Assembly: GCF_037023145.1 (NCBI RefSeq)
Contig: NZ_CP146092.1
Coordinates: 868,001 to 932,000 of the forward strand
DNA: 64,000 bases
From: Ralstonia sp. RRA
GTDB lineage: Bacteria > Pseudomonadota > Gammaproteobacteria > Burkholderiales > Burkholderiaceae
Direction of reading: 5' to 3'
Below are positions 17,236 to 25,177 of the stretch, piece by piece (positions within the stretch are counted from its first letter, which is position 1; every line of letters begins with the position of its first letter). The position numbers were made by a program, and so were the translations under genes. The notes beneath the pieces are model-generated. The model searched no databases. It was given only the letters and a program-made list of their open reading frames with translations, and had not been told where the DNA came from.

Positions 17236-17855
17236 GTCGATACGGGTTCAATCGAGAGGGTTAGAGCGCGCTGTGCGAGCCAATGGCGCACGGCCATGCC
17301 GCACAGCACGCCCACCGCCACACCGGCGGACAGGTCGAGCGCAACGTGCCGGCGCGTCTGGATGGTTGCGTACAGCACGCCAAGCCCCCACGCCGCAGCC
17401 AGCAGCGTACGGATGGGTTTGCGCGCATCGGCCAGCGCCCAGACGGAGAGCACCGTGAGCGCGCCATGCAGGGATGGCAGACAGTTCTGGCTTGAGTCCA
17501 TGGCCATCAGCATGCGTTGCGCGCTGGCCGGCAGAGACCCGTCCGCCAGCGGCGGGTAGTGCAGCGTGGTCGGCCAGAGCAGGAAGACCGCGCCGCTCAC
17601 CAGGGCGCTTATCTGCATGGCGCGTTCCAGCCAGCGCAGCCGATGCATGTCGGCCAGCAGATACGCCAGCGGAATCAGCGCAAAGAACGACAGGTACAGC
17701 CAGATGCCGGACGTGCTGAACGGGATGGCACGGTCCAGCGCCGTCTCGGGCACCACGGTGCCCACCCCTTGCAGCACACCGCATGTGCCGTAGACCAGGC
17801 CGACTGAGCTCCAGCCCAGTGCCATGTGACGCAAGCGTGTGGCGAGCGGGCTCAT
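17232..17855 (-). CDS. PAP2 superfamily membrane protein
   Basis: A 207-residue membrane protein of the PAP2 / inositol-phosphorylceramide-synthase type with about six hydrophobic segments. The phosphatase signatures are NCLPSLHGA (124-132) and TRRHVALD (167-174), matching the PSxxH and SRxxxxxHxxxD elements. It may remove a phosphate or transfer a polar headgroup on a lipid. The ATG at 17855 overlaps the stop of the adenylate-forming gene by 4 bp; longer in-frame readings run backwards through that gene and have no family sequence. Confidence 0.82.
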   Translation of the reverse strand: MSPLATRLRHMALGWSSVGLVYGTCGVLQGVGTVVPETALDRAIPFSTSGIWLYLSFFALIPLAYLLADMHRLRWLERAMQISALVSGAVFLLWPTTLHYPPLADGSLPASAQRMLMAMDSSQNCLPSLHGALTVLSVWALADARKPIRTLLAAAWGLGVLYATIQTRRHVALDLSAGVAVGVLCGMAVRHWLAQRALTLSIEPVST

Positions 17856-19162
17856 TGCGCGGCTCCCGATGCGGCAAGCCGGACGATGCGACGCCGCTTG
17901 GTGGTGAAGTCGGTCGCAATGTCTTGCGGTGCTGGGTGCCACGTCACGCGTGTCATGTCGACACCCTGGCACGCAAAGACGTCCGCCAGATGCGACTGAC
18001 ACGCGCGGACGATGTCGGCATCGGCGGGGTGGATGGAGAGCGCCAACGTGTGCGCATCGATCTGCACCAGGCGGTAGTCGGCCTGCAGCGGCAGCGCTTG
18101 CGCCAGGGCGCGCGAGCACACATCGGCAAACAGCGTGACGGTGCCACCGCCGTGTGCGGGTAGGACCAGCGTGTCGTCGCAGCGGCCCTCGATGCGCTCA
18201 ATGGCCATTGCAGGGTTGCCGCAGGGGCAGGGCGGCAGTGCAGGGTCACGGCGGATGAGAATGTCATCGAGCCGGTAACGCACGATGGGCTGTGTGCTGC
18301 GCGTGAAATCCGTGACGATGGGCGCAAAGCGACGGTCGTCCAGCCACTGCGGCTCGATGTGCACATGTGCTTCGTTCAGGTGCAGCGTGCCGTGTGAACA
18401 GGTGGCGCCCAGGAAACCCTCGGTGGCCTGGTAGACCTCGCCCACGTTGCCGAATGCCTGCGCCAGCAGCGCGCGGTCCATCGGCTCAAGCACCTCGGCG
18501 CCAGAGAGCACTTGCACCGGCGCAATGTCCAGCCTGCCTGCCAGCTTCTCCAGCGCCAGCGCGCGCAGCACCTGCGCCGGCCCCACGACGATGGTTGGCC
18601 GCAATGCCTCCAGCGGCGCGCGGTGCGACGCGAACGGCGCAAACAAATCGAAGAACGCGAACGTCAGCCACGGGTTGCGCACTGCCGTGTACAGATTGTT
18701 GTTGGCACGCAGGAACAGGGCGACACGTTCACCATGCAGCAGCCCGCGCGGCAGCAGCTTGGCCAGCAGGACGCCGGCCCACTGGGCGCGCTCCGCAGGG
18801 CTGACGACAAACACGCCGCGTCCGCCCGACGTGCCGGAAGACAGGCCCACCGAATACGGCCCGACCATCGGTCGGAAGTCGCGCGACTGCTCGGCCTGGC
18901 GCGCGCAGGCCAGCACATCGTCCAGGCGCAGGCCGGCGGTGTTCATGGTGTCGAAGTTGGCCATCATCGTGGCCTTGTCCATCAACGGCCACTCGCGCAT
19001 CGGCTTCGATGCGAAGACGCGGAAGTACGGGCTGCGTGTGAGCACACGCTGCGTGAAGCGCGCAATCTGGTGTTGCTGGTGCGCCTCCAGCGCGGCACGG
19101 TTGGTTGGCTGCAACCGGCGTGTCTGCCAGTACGACCACAGCAGGCGGTGGAACGCGGTCAC
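17852..19162 (-). CDS. Adenylate-forming enzyme, PaaK/CapK-like (F390 synthetase-related)
   Basis: A 436-residue protein resembling phenylacetate-CoA ligase and coenzyme F390 synthetase. It has the phosphate-binding loop GLSSGTSGGRG (106-116), a YQATEG adenylate-binding motif near 235-240, an RYRLDD segment near 290 and a small C-terminal domain. It should activate a carboxylic acid with ATP. I chose the GTG at 19162, whose GTGA overlaps the stop of the preceding MBL gene; the frame upstream is arginine-rich antisense read-through. In the operon it would supply or condense an activated acyl group, as OleC does in olefin pathways, although it is from a different branch of the superfamily. Confidence 0.82.
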   Translation of the reverse strand: MTAFHRLLWSYWQTRRLQPTNRAALEAHQQHQIARFTQRVLTRSPYFRVFASKPMREWPLMDKATMMANFDTMNTAGLRLDDVLACARQAEQSRDFRPMVGPYSVGLSSGTSGGRGVFVVSPAERAQWAGVLLAKLLPRGLLHGERVALFLRANNNLYTAVRNPWLTFAFFDLFAPFASHRAPLEALRPTIVVGPAQVLRALALEKLAGRLDIAPVQVLSGAEVLEPMDRALLAQAFGNVGEVYQATEGFLGATCSHGTLHLNEAHVHIEPQWLDDRRFAPIVTDFTRSTQPIVRYRLDDILIRRDPALPPCPCGNPAMAIERIEGRCDDTLVLPAHGGGTVTLFADVCSRALAQALPLQADYRLVQIDAHTLALSIHPADADIVRACQSHLADVFACQGVDMTRVTWHPAPQDIATDFTTKRRRIVRLAASGAAQ

Positions 19163-19965
19163 AGCGTACCCTCGTGCGTGAGCAGGATGCGTACGTGGCC
19201 GCCTGCGTCCAGCGCGTGCAGTTTGCGCAGCGTGTCGAAGTAGGCGTGGCGGTCTTCCATGATGCTGTATGCCAATACCGAGGGCCCGCGCAGTTCGCGA
19301 TAGCTCAGCGGTGACCACGCCGCATCCGCCGCCAGCAGCACCCAGCCATCGTGTGTGCGGACAAAGGCGCCGATGTGTCCGGCTGCGTGGCCGGGCAGCG
19401 GCACGAGCAATACGTCGCCGTTGCTGTCGGGCACAGCCCACGCCGATGTGAACGGCGCCAACTCGGGCGGCAGCGCGACTTGCTCGAACTGTTCGACAAA
19501 GCGCGTGCGCGTTTCGAAATCTTCGGGAATCAGCCCCGGCACGAAAGCGCGCCGCAATGCGGAGACTCCACGCAGCGCGCGCAAGTGCATCCAGCCCTCG
19601 CCCGAGCAGATGACGGGTACACCGGGAAAGTCGCGCAAGCCGGCCACGTGGTCACCGTGGAAGTGCGAGACGATCAGCCCGTCCAGATCGGCCGGCCGCA
19701 GCCCCTGCTGTGCAAGCTGCGCCGCCATCGATTCGGATGTATCGAAGTACACCGGCGTGACCTTGCGGTAGATCGCAAACAGGCCGCTGCGCGTGTGGTC
19801 GTGAAAGTGCGACGCATAGCCCGTGTCCCACAGCCAGCGGCGGCCGGCGGTTTCGATCAGCCATGCGCGCGCTGGAAACGCACACGTGCGCAGGCCCGCG
19901 CCGCGCAGCGCCACGCAGGCGGTGTGCGTGCAGTAGCCGGCTTCAAAGACCGTTAGCGTTGCCAT
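19159..19965 (-). CDS. Metallo-beta-lactamase-fold hydrolase
   Basis: A 268-residue MBL-fold hydrolase with the full metal motif SHFHGDH (100-106), an upstream DTGY strand end, and the later metal residues in PGHAAGH and the AADAAW strand. It resembles AHL-lactonase-type and general MBL hydrolases. It overlaps the dehydrogenase gene by 13 bp and the adenylate-forming gene by 4 bp. Its place between a ketosynthase/reductase pair and an acyl-activating enzyme suggests thioester or lactone hydrolysis in the lipid pathway; this is inference. Confidence 0.88.
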   Translation of the reverse strand: MATLTVFEAGYCTHTACVALRGAGLRTCAFPARAWLIETAGRRWLWDTGYASHFHDHTRSGLFAIYRKVTPVYFDTSESMAAQLAQQGLRPADLDGLIVSHFHGDHVAGLRDFPGVPVICSGEGWMHLRALRGVSALRRAFVPGLIPEDFETRTRFVEQFEQVALPPELAPFTSAWAVPDSNGDVLLVPLPGHAAGHIGAFVRTHDGWVLLAADAAWSPLSYRELRGPSVLAYSIMEDRHAYFDTLRKLHALDAGGHVRILLTHEGTL

Positions 19966-20969
19966 ATGCGGTTGCCATGTTCACGTAACCAGTGGGCAGT
20001 GCGGCGGATGCCTTCCGCCATGTCGATGGGCGGCACGTAGCCGAGTTCGGCGCGCGCACGGTCGTTGGCGAGCGTCATGTCGTAGTGCAGGGCGGCGGCG
20101 CTGTAGCGCGTGAGCAGCGGCTCGCGGTGCGTGACGCTACTGGCCGATTCCATGAGGCGCGCCGCCAGCGCCATGGCCGGATATGGCACCGCGCGAATAC
20201 GGTAGCGCAAGCCAAGCTGCTGCCCTAGCAACTGGTCCAGCAGATCGCGCAGCGTGGCAGGCGCATGGTTGGTGATGTTGTACGCGGCGCCGCTGGGCAC
20301 CTCGGCCGTGGTGGCGCACTGCATGGCGTGCACCACGTTCTCCAGATAGGTCAGGTCCATGCGCGCGGCGCCGCCACGCGGCAGGGGCAGTGTGCCGCCG
20401 CGCAGCTTCAGCAGATGCAGGATGCGCGGCAGCACCACGCGGTCGTGCGGGCCGAACAGACCGCGCGGGCGCAGGATGACGAAGCGGGTGCCGTGTTGCG
20501 CAGACACGTGCTGCTGAATCGCGTCTTCCGCCAGCATCTTGGTTTCCGCGTAATGATTGGCGAAACGGGCGGGGCGATAGGTCTCGGGCAGGTTCGCGTG
20601 GTGCTGGTAGTCGAAGTAGATCGACGGCGTGGAGATATGCACGAAGCGCCGAACGCCGCGTTTGACCGCGCCTTCGGCCAGAGTTGTCGTTGCACGCACG
20701 TTGGCCGCGTAGAAGTCGTCATAGGCACCCCACGGCGACGACAGCGCCGCGCAATGCCAGACCGTATCGACACCCTCGAACAGCGCATCCAATGTGGTCG
20801 GTGTGAGGCGTGCGAGATCGGCCGGTACGTAGTCGATACCACGTGCAAGAAAGGCTTCTCGCTGCGCGGCATCGCGCCCAGTAGCACGCACGCGCGCACC
20901 CTGTGCCAGCAACGCATCGACAGCGTTGCGGCCCAGTCCGCCCGTGGCGCCGGTCACCAGTGTCGTCAT
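19953..20969 (-). CDS. NAD(P)-dependent epimerase/dehydrogenase, OleD / 3-beta-HSD type
   Basis: A 338-residue extended short-chain dehydrogenase. It has the Rossmann motif TGATGGLG (6-13) and the catalytic YxxxK (Tyr140, Lys144 in HYAETK), with STPS near 113-116 for the active-site serine. The overall layout matches the 3-beta-hydroxysteroid dehydrogenase branch, which includes OleD, the enzyme that reduces the beta-keto acid made by OleA in long-chain olefin synthesis. It is joined to the ketosynthase gene by an ATGA overlap. Reduction of the ketosynthase product is the natural reading. Confidence 0.88.
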   Translation of the reverse strand: MTTLVTGATGGLGRNAVDALLAQGARVRATGRDAAQREAFLARGIDYVPADLARLTPTTLDALFEGVDTVWHCAALSSPWGAYDDFYAANVRATTTLAEGAVKRGVRRFVHISTPSIYFDYQHHANLPETYRPARFANHYAETKMLAEDAIQQHVSAQHGTRFVILRPRGLFGPHDRVVLPRILHLLKLRGGTLPLPRGGAARMDLTYLENVVHAMQCATTAEVPSGAAYNITNHAPATLRDLLDQLLGQQLGLRYRIRAVPYPAMALAARLMESASSVTHREPLLTRYSAAALHYDMTLANDRARAELGYVPPIDMAEGIRRTAHWLREHGNRIWQR

Positions 20970-21952
20970 AGCGTCAGCACCATGCCGCCAAGCGTCAGCC
21001 CCGCTGCGGTGCCCACCAGTAGCACTGGGCGGCCCGGCGCAATACGTCCACTTGTGATGGCTTCATGTAAAGCTGTGGGAATCGATGCGGCCACCTGGTT
21101 GCCGTGCTGCGCATAGATGTCGACCACGCTAGCCTCAGGCACGCCCAATCGTTTGCGCAGGTGCTGCATGCCAAGGTGGCTGGCCTGGTGCGGCACGACC
21201 ACGTGCATGTCGCGCAGCGTGTAGCTGCACCCCGCGAACAGGCGATTGAGAAAGCCGTCCATCAACTGCGATGCCAGCTTGAACACACGCTTGCCGTCCA
21301 TGTGGAACAGGTAGTCCGACGGCTGCGCGCCCGTGCGCGGGTTGCGGCGCGTGCCACCGGCGGGGATCTCGCAGAAAGTCTTGCCGGCGGGGTAGGTCTC
21401 CATACGATAGGCATGGATGCCGGCGCCGGATGCCGCAGAGGCTGCCTCGACAATCACGGCGGCCGCGCCATCGCCAAAGATCAGCGCGGTCTCCGCATCG
21501 CTCCAGTTGATGCCGCGCGAGGCAAGGTCTGACGCCACCACGGCAATGCGCCGGTAGGCGCCCGTCGTCAGCAGATTGGCCGCCACGTGCAGCGCGGTGA
21601 CAAAGCTCAGGCAACTGGCGTTGACGTCAAACGCGGGCGTGCCGGCGGGCAGCCCCGCAGGCTCCAGGATGCGCGTGGCCGTATTGGGCAGCGCCTGCTC
21701 TTGCACGCCTGAGGCGGAGATCAGCAGGTCGATGGAGGCGGCTGGCACATTCGCGCGGCGCAGTGCATCGCGTACGGCGGTGCCGGCAAGTGCTGACTGG
21801 TGCTCGGCAAGCGTCGCGTGGTGGCGCACGTCAATGCCGGACTTCTTGCGTACGTAGCCGGCCGAATGGCCCAGGCGCGTATCCAGTTCTGCGGACGTGA
21901 CCCGTTGCTCCGGCAGCGCCTTGCCGGTGGAAAGCAGATGAATCGGCAGCAT
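20966..21952 (-). CDS. Ketoacyl synthase III (FabH/OleA-like)
   Basis: A 328-residue thiolase-fold condensing enzyme. The catalytic triad is complete: Cys114 (NASCLSF), His255 (PHQAS) and Asn285 (QHGNQVAASIP). It joins two acyl thioesters, either acyl-CoA with malonyl-ACP as in FabH or two acyl-CoAs head-to-head as in OleA. It is the first gene of the lipid operon, and the next gene encodes an OleD-like reductase, which favours a specialised condensation over general fatty acid initiation. The 163-bp gap to the Crp-type gene upstream should hold the promoter. Confidence 0.9.
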   Translation of the reverse strand: MLPIHLLSTGKALPEQRVTSAELDTRLGHSAGYVRKKSGIDVRHHATLAEHQSALAGTAVRDALRRANVPAASIDLLISASGVQEQALPNTATRILEPAGLPAGTPAFDVNASCLSFVTALHVAANLLTTGAYRRIAVVASDLASRGINWSDAETALIFGDGAAAVIVEAASAASGAGIHAYRMETYPAGKTFCEIPAGGTRRNPRTGAQPSDYLFHMDGKRVFKLASQLMDGFLNRLFAGCSYTLRDMHVVVPHQASHLGMQHLRKRLGVPEASVVDIYAQHGNQVAASIPTALHEAITSGRIAPGRPVLLVGTAAGLTLGGMVLTL

Positions 21953-22115
21953 AGATGCAGGCGCGCACGTGGTGTGGCGCCCTGGTTCCTCTTCCGGCTG
22001 CGGGCGGCGCAGTGTGCGTGCCGCAGCGTAACGATCTTGTCTTCTTGTGCCGCGATTCTAGCGGCTGCAGGTCGTTGTGCTGAATGAAGATTCCGTAACA
22101 ATGCGGCAGGTGTGA

Positions 22116-22820
22116 TCAGGCGCCGTAGCTACGCAGCCGTTCGAGGTCTACCACCGTCACGCCGCCGTATTCCAGCCGCACCACGCCGTCCTTCTCCAGT
22201 GCCTTCAATGACTGGTTGGCCACCTGCCGCGTCATGCCCGAGAGCAGGCCGAGCTCTTCCTGCGTGATCTCCAGATGGTCGCCCGCGCCAGGGTAGAGCA
22301 CCGGGTTGAACAGCGAGGCAATACACCGCGCCAGGCGCGGCGTGACATCGAGCAGGCGGTCGTATTCGAGCAGCGCCATGAAGTGGCCAAGCCGCTCGTT
22401 GAGCTGCTTCACCAGGAAGCGGTTGAAGGCCACGCTGTTCTCGACCAGCCACATGAAGGTGGCGCGCTCCATGAATGCCATGCGCGTGTCGCGCAGCGCA
22501 ACGATGTCGTAGCGGCGTGGCTCGTTCTTGAGCACCGTGCCCTCGCCAAACCAGCCGCCAGCCGGCACGCCCGTAAACGTGATGCTGCGCCCCTCGGGCG
22601 ATACCGTGCCGATCTTGATGAGGCCGGTGACCACGCCCGTCCAGCTTTCCAGCAGCGTGTTCTTCGGGCAGATGCAGGCGCCGCGCGCGTAGGTTTTTTC
22701 GACGATGCCGGCGCAGGCGCGGTCGGCTTCGTCGCCGGGCAGGTCGATCGACCAGGCAGCAATATGCGCAAGCCGCGCGCGGCTGATGCCGGGGCGCGAA
22801 TTGGTGTCGTGTTCAGCCAC
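22116..22820 (-). CDS. Crp/Fnr family transcriptional regulator
   Basis: A 234-residue regulator with a cyclic-nucleotide-binding-like beta-roll (about 40-140) and a C-terminal winged HTH (about 165-225; ITQEELGLLSGMTRQVANQSLKAL). The N-terminal cysteine spacing of FNR is absent, so iron-sulfur oxygen sensing is unlikely; cAMP-contact residues are not clearly conserved either. It overlaps the isomerase gene by 8 bp and so belongs to the CoA-transferase operon, but it also lies directly upstream of the lipid operon and may control either. Confidence 0.88.
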   Translation of the reverse strand: MAEHDTNSRPGISRARLAHIAAWSIDLPGDEADRACAGIVEKTYARGACICPKNTLLESWTGVVTGLIKIGTVSPEGRSITFTGVPAGGWFGEGTVLKNEPRRYDIVALRDTRMAFMERATFMWLVENSVAFNRFLVKQLNERLGHFMALLEYDRLLDVTPRLARCIASLFNPVLYPGAGDHLEITQEELGLLSGMTRQVANQSLKALEKDGVVRLEYGGVTVVDLERLRSYGA

Positions 22821-23448
22821 GTTGAATGCCTACCGGCAACGTGCTCACGCGCAGCACTTCGGGTGTGGCCAGCCAATCGGTAGTGAGGCACTGCACGAAC
22901 ATGTCGGTTGCGTCTTCACCCCAGAACACCTCGCCGTTGTGGACCAGCGTGGGCACGCCAAATACGCCGAGTGCGATGGCGGCATCCGTGTTCGTGCGCA
23001 GGGCTTCTTTCACAGCAGGCTGCTCAACGGCTGCCATTCCCTCGGGAAATCCGACCGCCTCGCACAGTGCGGCAAAGCCTTCGGGCGAGGCCACGTCCCG
23101 CCCATCCCGCCAGATGTGCCGGAACACCGCGCGCACGGCATCGAGCGAGCCATCCATCGCGATCGTCAGCCGCAGCGCCTTGATCGGGTTGAACGGATGC
23201 GCAGGCGGCATGCAGAACGGAATGCCAAGCTGTTGCGCGCGAAAGAGCGCATGCCGATAGGTGAACACCCGCTTAGGCGCCATTTCCGCCGGGCCCTTCT
23301 GGCCCCAGTGGTTCAGCAGTGCGCCCAGCACAATCGGGCGTGGGCGGATGACGATGTCGTGGTCTTTCTGCAGCCGGTCGAACTGCTCAAGCTGCAGGTA
23401 GGCAAACGGCGAGATGACATCGAAGAACCAGTCGACGGTGGTGGGCAT
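22813..23448 (-). CDS. 2-hydroxychromene-2-carboxylate isomerase family (DsbA/kappa GST fold)
   Basis: A 211-residue thioredoxin-fold protein of the NahD family. It begins VDWFFDVISPFAYLQLEQF, with the serine (near 13) that replaces the redox cysteine and binds glutathione in kappa-class GSTs and hydroxychromene-carboxylate isomerases, followed by a helical domain and the GVFGVPTLVHNGEVFWGED late strand. It may isomerise an aromatic or cis-enol compound using glutathione. It is cotranscribed with the CoA-transferase genes (9-bp gap), which suggests breakdown of a ring-derived oxo acid. Naphthalene genes are not present. Confidence 0.85.
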   Translation of the reverse strand: MPTTVDWFFDVISPFAYLQLEQFDRLQKDHDIVIRPRPIVLGALLNHWGQKGPAEMAPKRVFTYRHALFRAQQLGIPFCMPPAHPFNPIKALRLTIAMDGSLDAVRAVFRHIWRDGRDVASPEGFAALCEAVGFPEGMAAVEQPAVKEALRTNTDAAIALGVFGVPTLVHNGEVFWGEDATDMFVQCLTTDWLATPEVLRVSTLPVGIQRG

Positions 23449-23457
23449 GAACGTTCC

Positions 23458-24141
23458 TCAGGCCTCAAGCGGTATGGGCGTCTGCAGCAGCGGCGCCAGT
23501 GTGAAGGGGGCCGCTGTCATGGCGCGAATGTCGGCGAGTGTCGCATGCGAGAGGATTTCACGCAGCACGAGCCCCGTGTCGGCCACATCAAACACCGCAT
23601 GCTCGGTCACGATGACCTTGACGCAGCCCTGGCCCGTGAGCGGCAACGTGCAGCGCGGCAGGATCTTCGAGTTGCCGTGCTTGTCGGTATGCGCCAGCGC
23701 GGCAATCACCTTGCGCGTGCCGTAGCACAGGTCCATCGCCCCGCCGATGCCGGGCCACCACTTGCCGTGGCGATCGCACGCCCAGTTGGCCAGGTTGCCC
23801 AGCGCATCCACCTGCAATGCACCGAGGATGGTCACGTCGATATAGCCGTTGCGCATCGCACCCAGTGAGGTGGCGAGATCCATGATGGCCGCGCCGGGCG
23901 GCAGCGTGATCGGCTCGCATCCGGCATTGGTGATGTCACTGTCGATGGCGTCCAGCGCTGGGCGTCCGCCAAAGCCGAAGGCGCCGTTCTCGGTGTGGAA
24001 GATGACGCCGGCATCGGCATCCAGGTAGTTGGCCGTGAGCGTGGGGATGCCCAGGCCGAGGTTGACGACTTCGCCCGCGCGCAATTCCTGCGCGCAGCGG
24101 GCGGCAATGCGTTGTTTGGGGTGTTCGGGCAGCGGGTGCAT
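23458..24141 (-). CDS. 3-oxoacid CoA-transferase, subunit B
   Basis: A 227-residue beta subunit of a class I CoA-transferase. The catalytic glutamate lies in the signature HTENGAFGFGG (about 49-59), with GLGIPTL at 29-35 and the PGxGGAMDL motif near 130. Paired with the subunit A gene 30 bp upstream, it would move CoA from a donor (succinyl-CoA or acetyl-CoA) to a 3-oxo acid. It resembles the short PcaJ/ScoB and glutaconate-CoA-transferase subunits; the acceptor is unknown. Confidence 0.9.
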   Translation of the reverse strand: MHPLPEHPKQRIAARCAQELRAGEVVNLGLGIPTLTANYLDADAGVIFHTENGAFGFGGRPALDAIDSDITNAGCEPITLPPGAAIMDLATSLGAMRNGYIDVTILGALQVDALGNLANWACDRHGKWWPGIGGAMDLCYGTRKVIAALAHTDKHGNSKILPRCTLPLTGQGCVKVIVTEHAVFDVADTGLVLREILSHATLADIRAMTAAPFTLAPLLQTPIPLEA

Positions 24142-24171
24142 GGCGGTCTCCTTGTTCGTGTTGTCGGCCGA

Positions 24172-24936
24172 TCAGGCCTGCGCGGCGGCCGGCAGGCGGC
24201 CGAGCTTGGTCCAGTGCTGCTTGTAGAGCGCATGCTGGTCTTCCAGCGACAACCCTTGCACCACGGCGTTGACGAACACGCCCGGGCACCCCACGCGCTC
24301 GGGCGGGATCGTGCCCACCTCCACGATCTCGTTCACCTCGACGATGGTGTAGTCGCCGGCCATGGCGATGTCGCGCTGGTTCTGCAGCGCCGTGCCGCGA
24401 AACTCCACATTGCCGAAGGTATCGGCGCGCCAGCCCTTGATGATCGAGACGTCGGCGCGCAGCGGCGGCTCGACGAAGCACGTCATGCCGTCCACCGTGA
24501 TCGTTGGCTTGGGGGCGCCCCGCTGGGGAAACATCCCCGGCTGGTCGAGGATGCCTACGCCCACCGGCACGAGTGCGCCGCCCAGGCCCATCGCGCCCGC
24601 GCGCACTTTCTCGGCCCAGGTGCCCATCGGGAAGAACTCAGCCACGCGCACGCTGTCGCTCAGGTAAGCCTGTGTCGATTCATCCGTGGTGCCGACGTGC
24701 GTGCCGATGTATTCCGCCAACTGGCCCGAGGCAAACAGTCTGGCCTTGAGGAAGCCGCCGCGCAGGCCCGCCGTGTTGGCGATGAGCGTGAGCTGGTTGA
24801 CGCTGCTGGCGAGCAGCGCCTCGATGCAGCAGGCGGGCTCGCCGGCGCCGACGAATTCGCCCAGCATCAGCCGGCTGCCGCTGCGGACGTGGGCAATGGC
24901 CTCGTCCACGGAAAGGACCTTGTTGGCGTAGCGCAT
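24172..24936 (-). CDS. CoA-transferase, subunit A
   Basis: A 254-residue alpha subunit. The start at 24936 (MRYANKVLSVDEAIAHV) has a CAGGAG Shine-Dalgarno; the longer in-frame reading adds about 100 residues of cysteine- and arginine-rich antisense-like sequence and is rejected. It has the subunit A features GEFVGAGEP near 25-33 and the GTFGNVEFRGTA/NQRDIAMAGDYTIVEV region late in the chain. It is the first gene of the four-gene operon (A, B, isomerase, Crp regulator). Confidence 0.88.
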   Translation of the reverse strand: MRYANKVLSVDEAIAHVRSGSRLMLGEFVGAGEPACCIEALLASSVNQLTLIANTAGLRGGFLKARLFASGQLAEYIGTHVGTTDESTQAYLSDSVRVAEFFPMGTWAEKVRAGAMGLGGALVPVGVGILDQPGMFPQRGAPKPTITVDGMTCFVEPPLRADVSIIKGWRADTFGNVEFRGTALQNQRDIAMAGDYTIVEVNEIVEVGTIPPERVGCPGVFVNAVVQGLSLEDQHALYKQHWTKLGRLPAAAQA

Positions 24937-25177
24937 GTGTTGTCTCCTGGTCTGCCCGGCGGGAGCGGGTCTGCGGCGCAGTGTAGGAGCGACATTCCGG
25001 CGGCGATGTCTTCTGCATGACATTTGCTTCGTAAGGTTTGCCAAGCCGCATCCCTTATAGTTGTGACGCAACATGAACAAATCGGCACCGCCGTTGTCGC
25101 ACAAGGGCCCGCAGGCCCGATCCCGCTGTTCCGCTGTCCACCCCGTCTTTCCATCCGCCCCAACTTCACAGGAACGC

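Noticed and set aside
16105..21952. A standard oleABCD olefin cluster
   Set aside because: Only the ketosynthase and dehydrogenase resemble OleA and OleD; there is no OleB-type alpha/beta hydrolase and the adenylating enzyme is of the PaaK/CapK branch.
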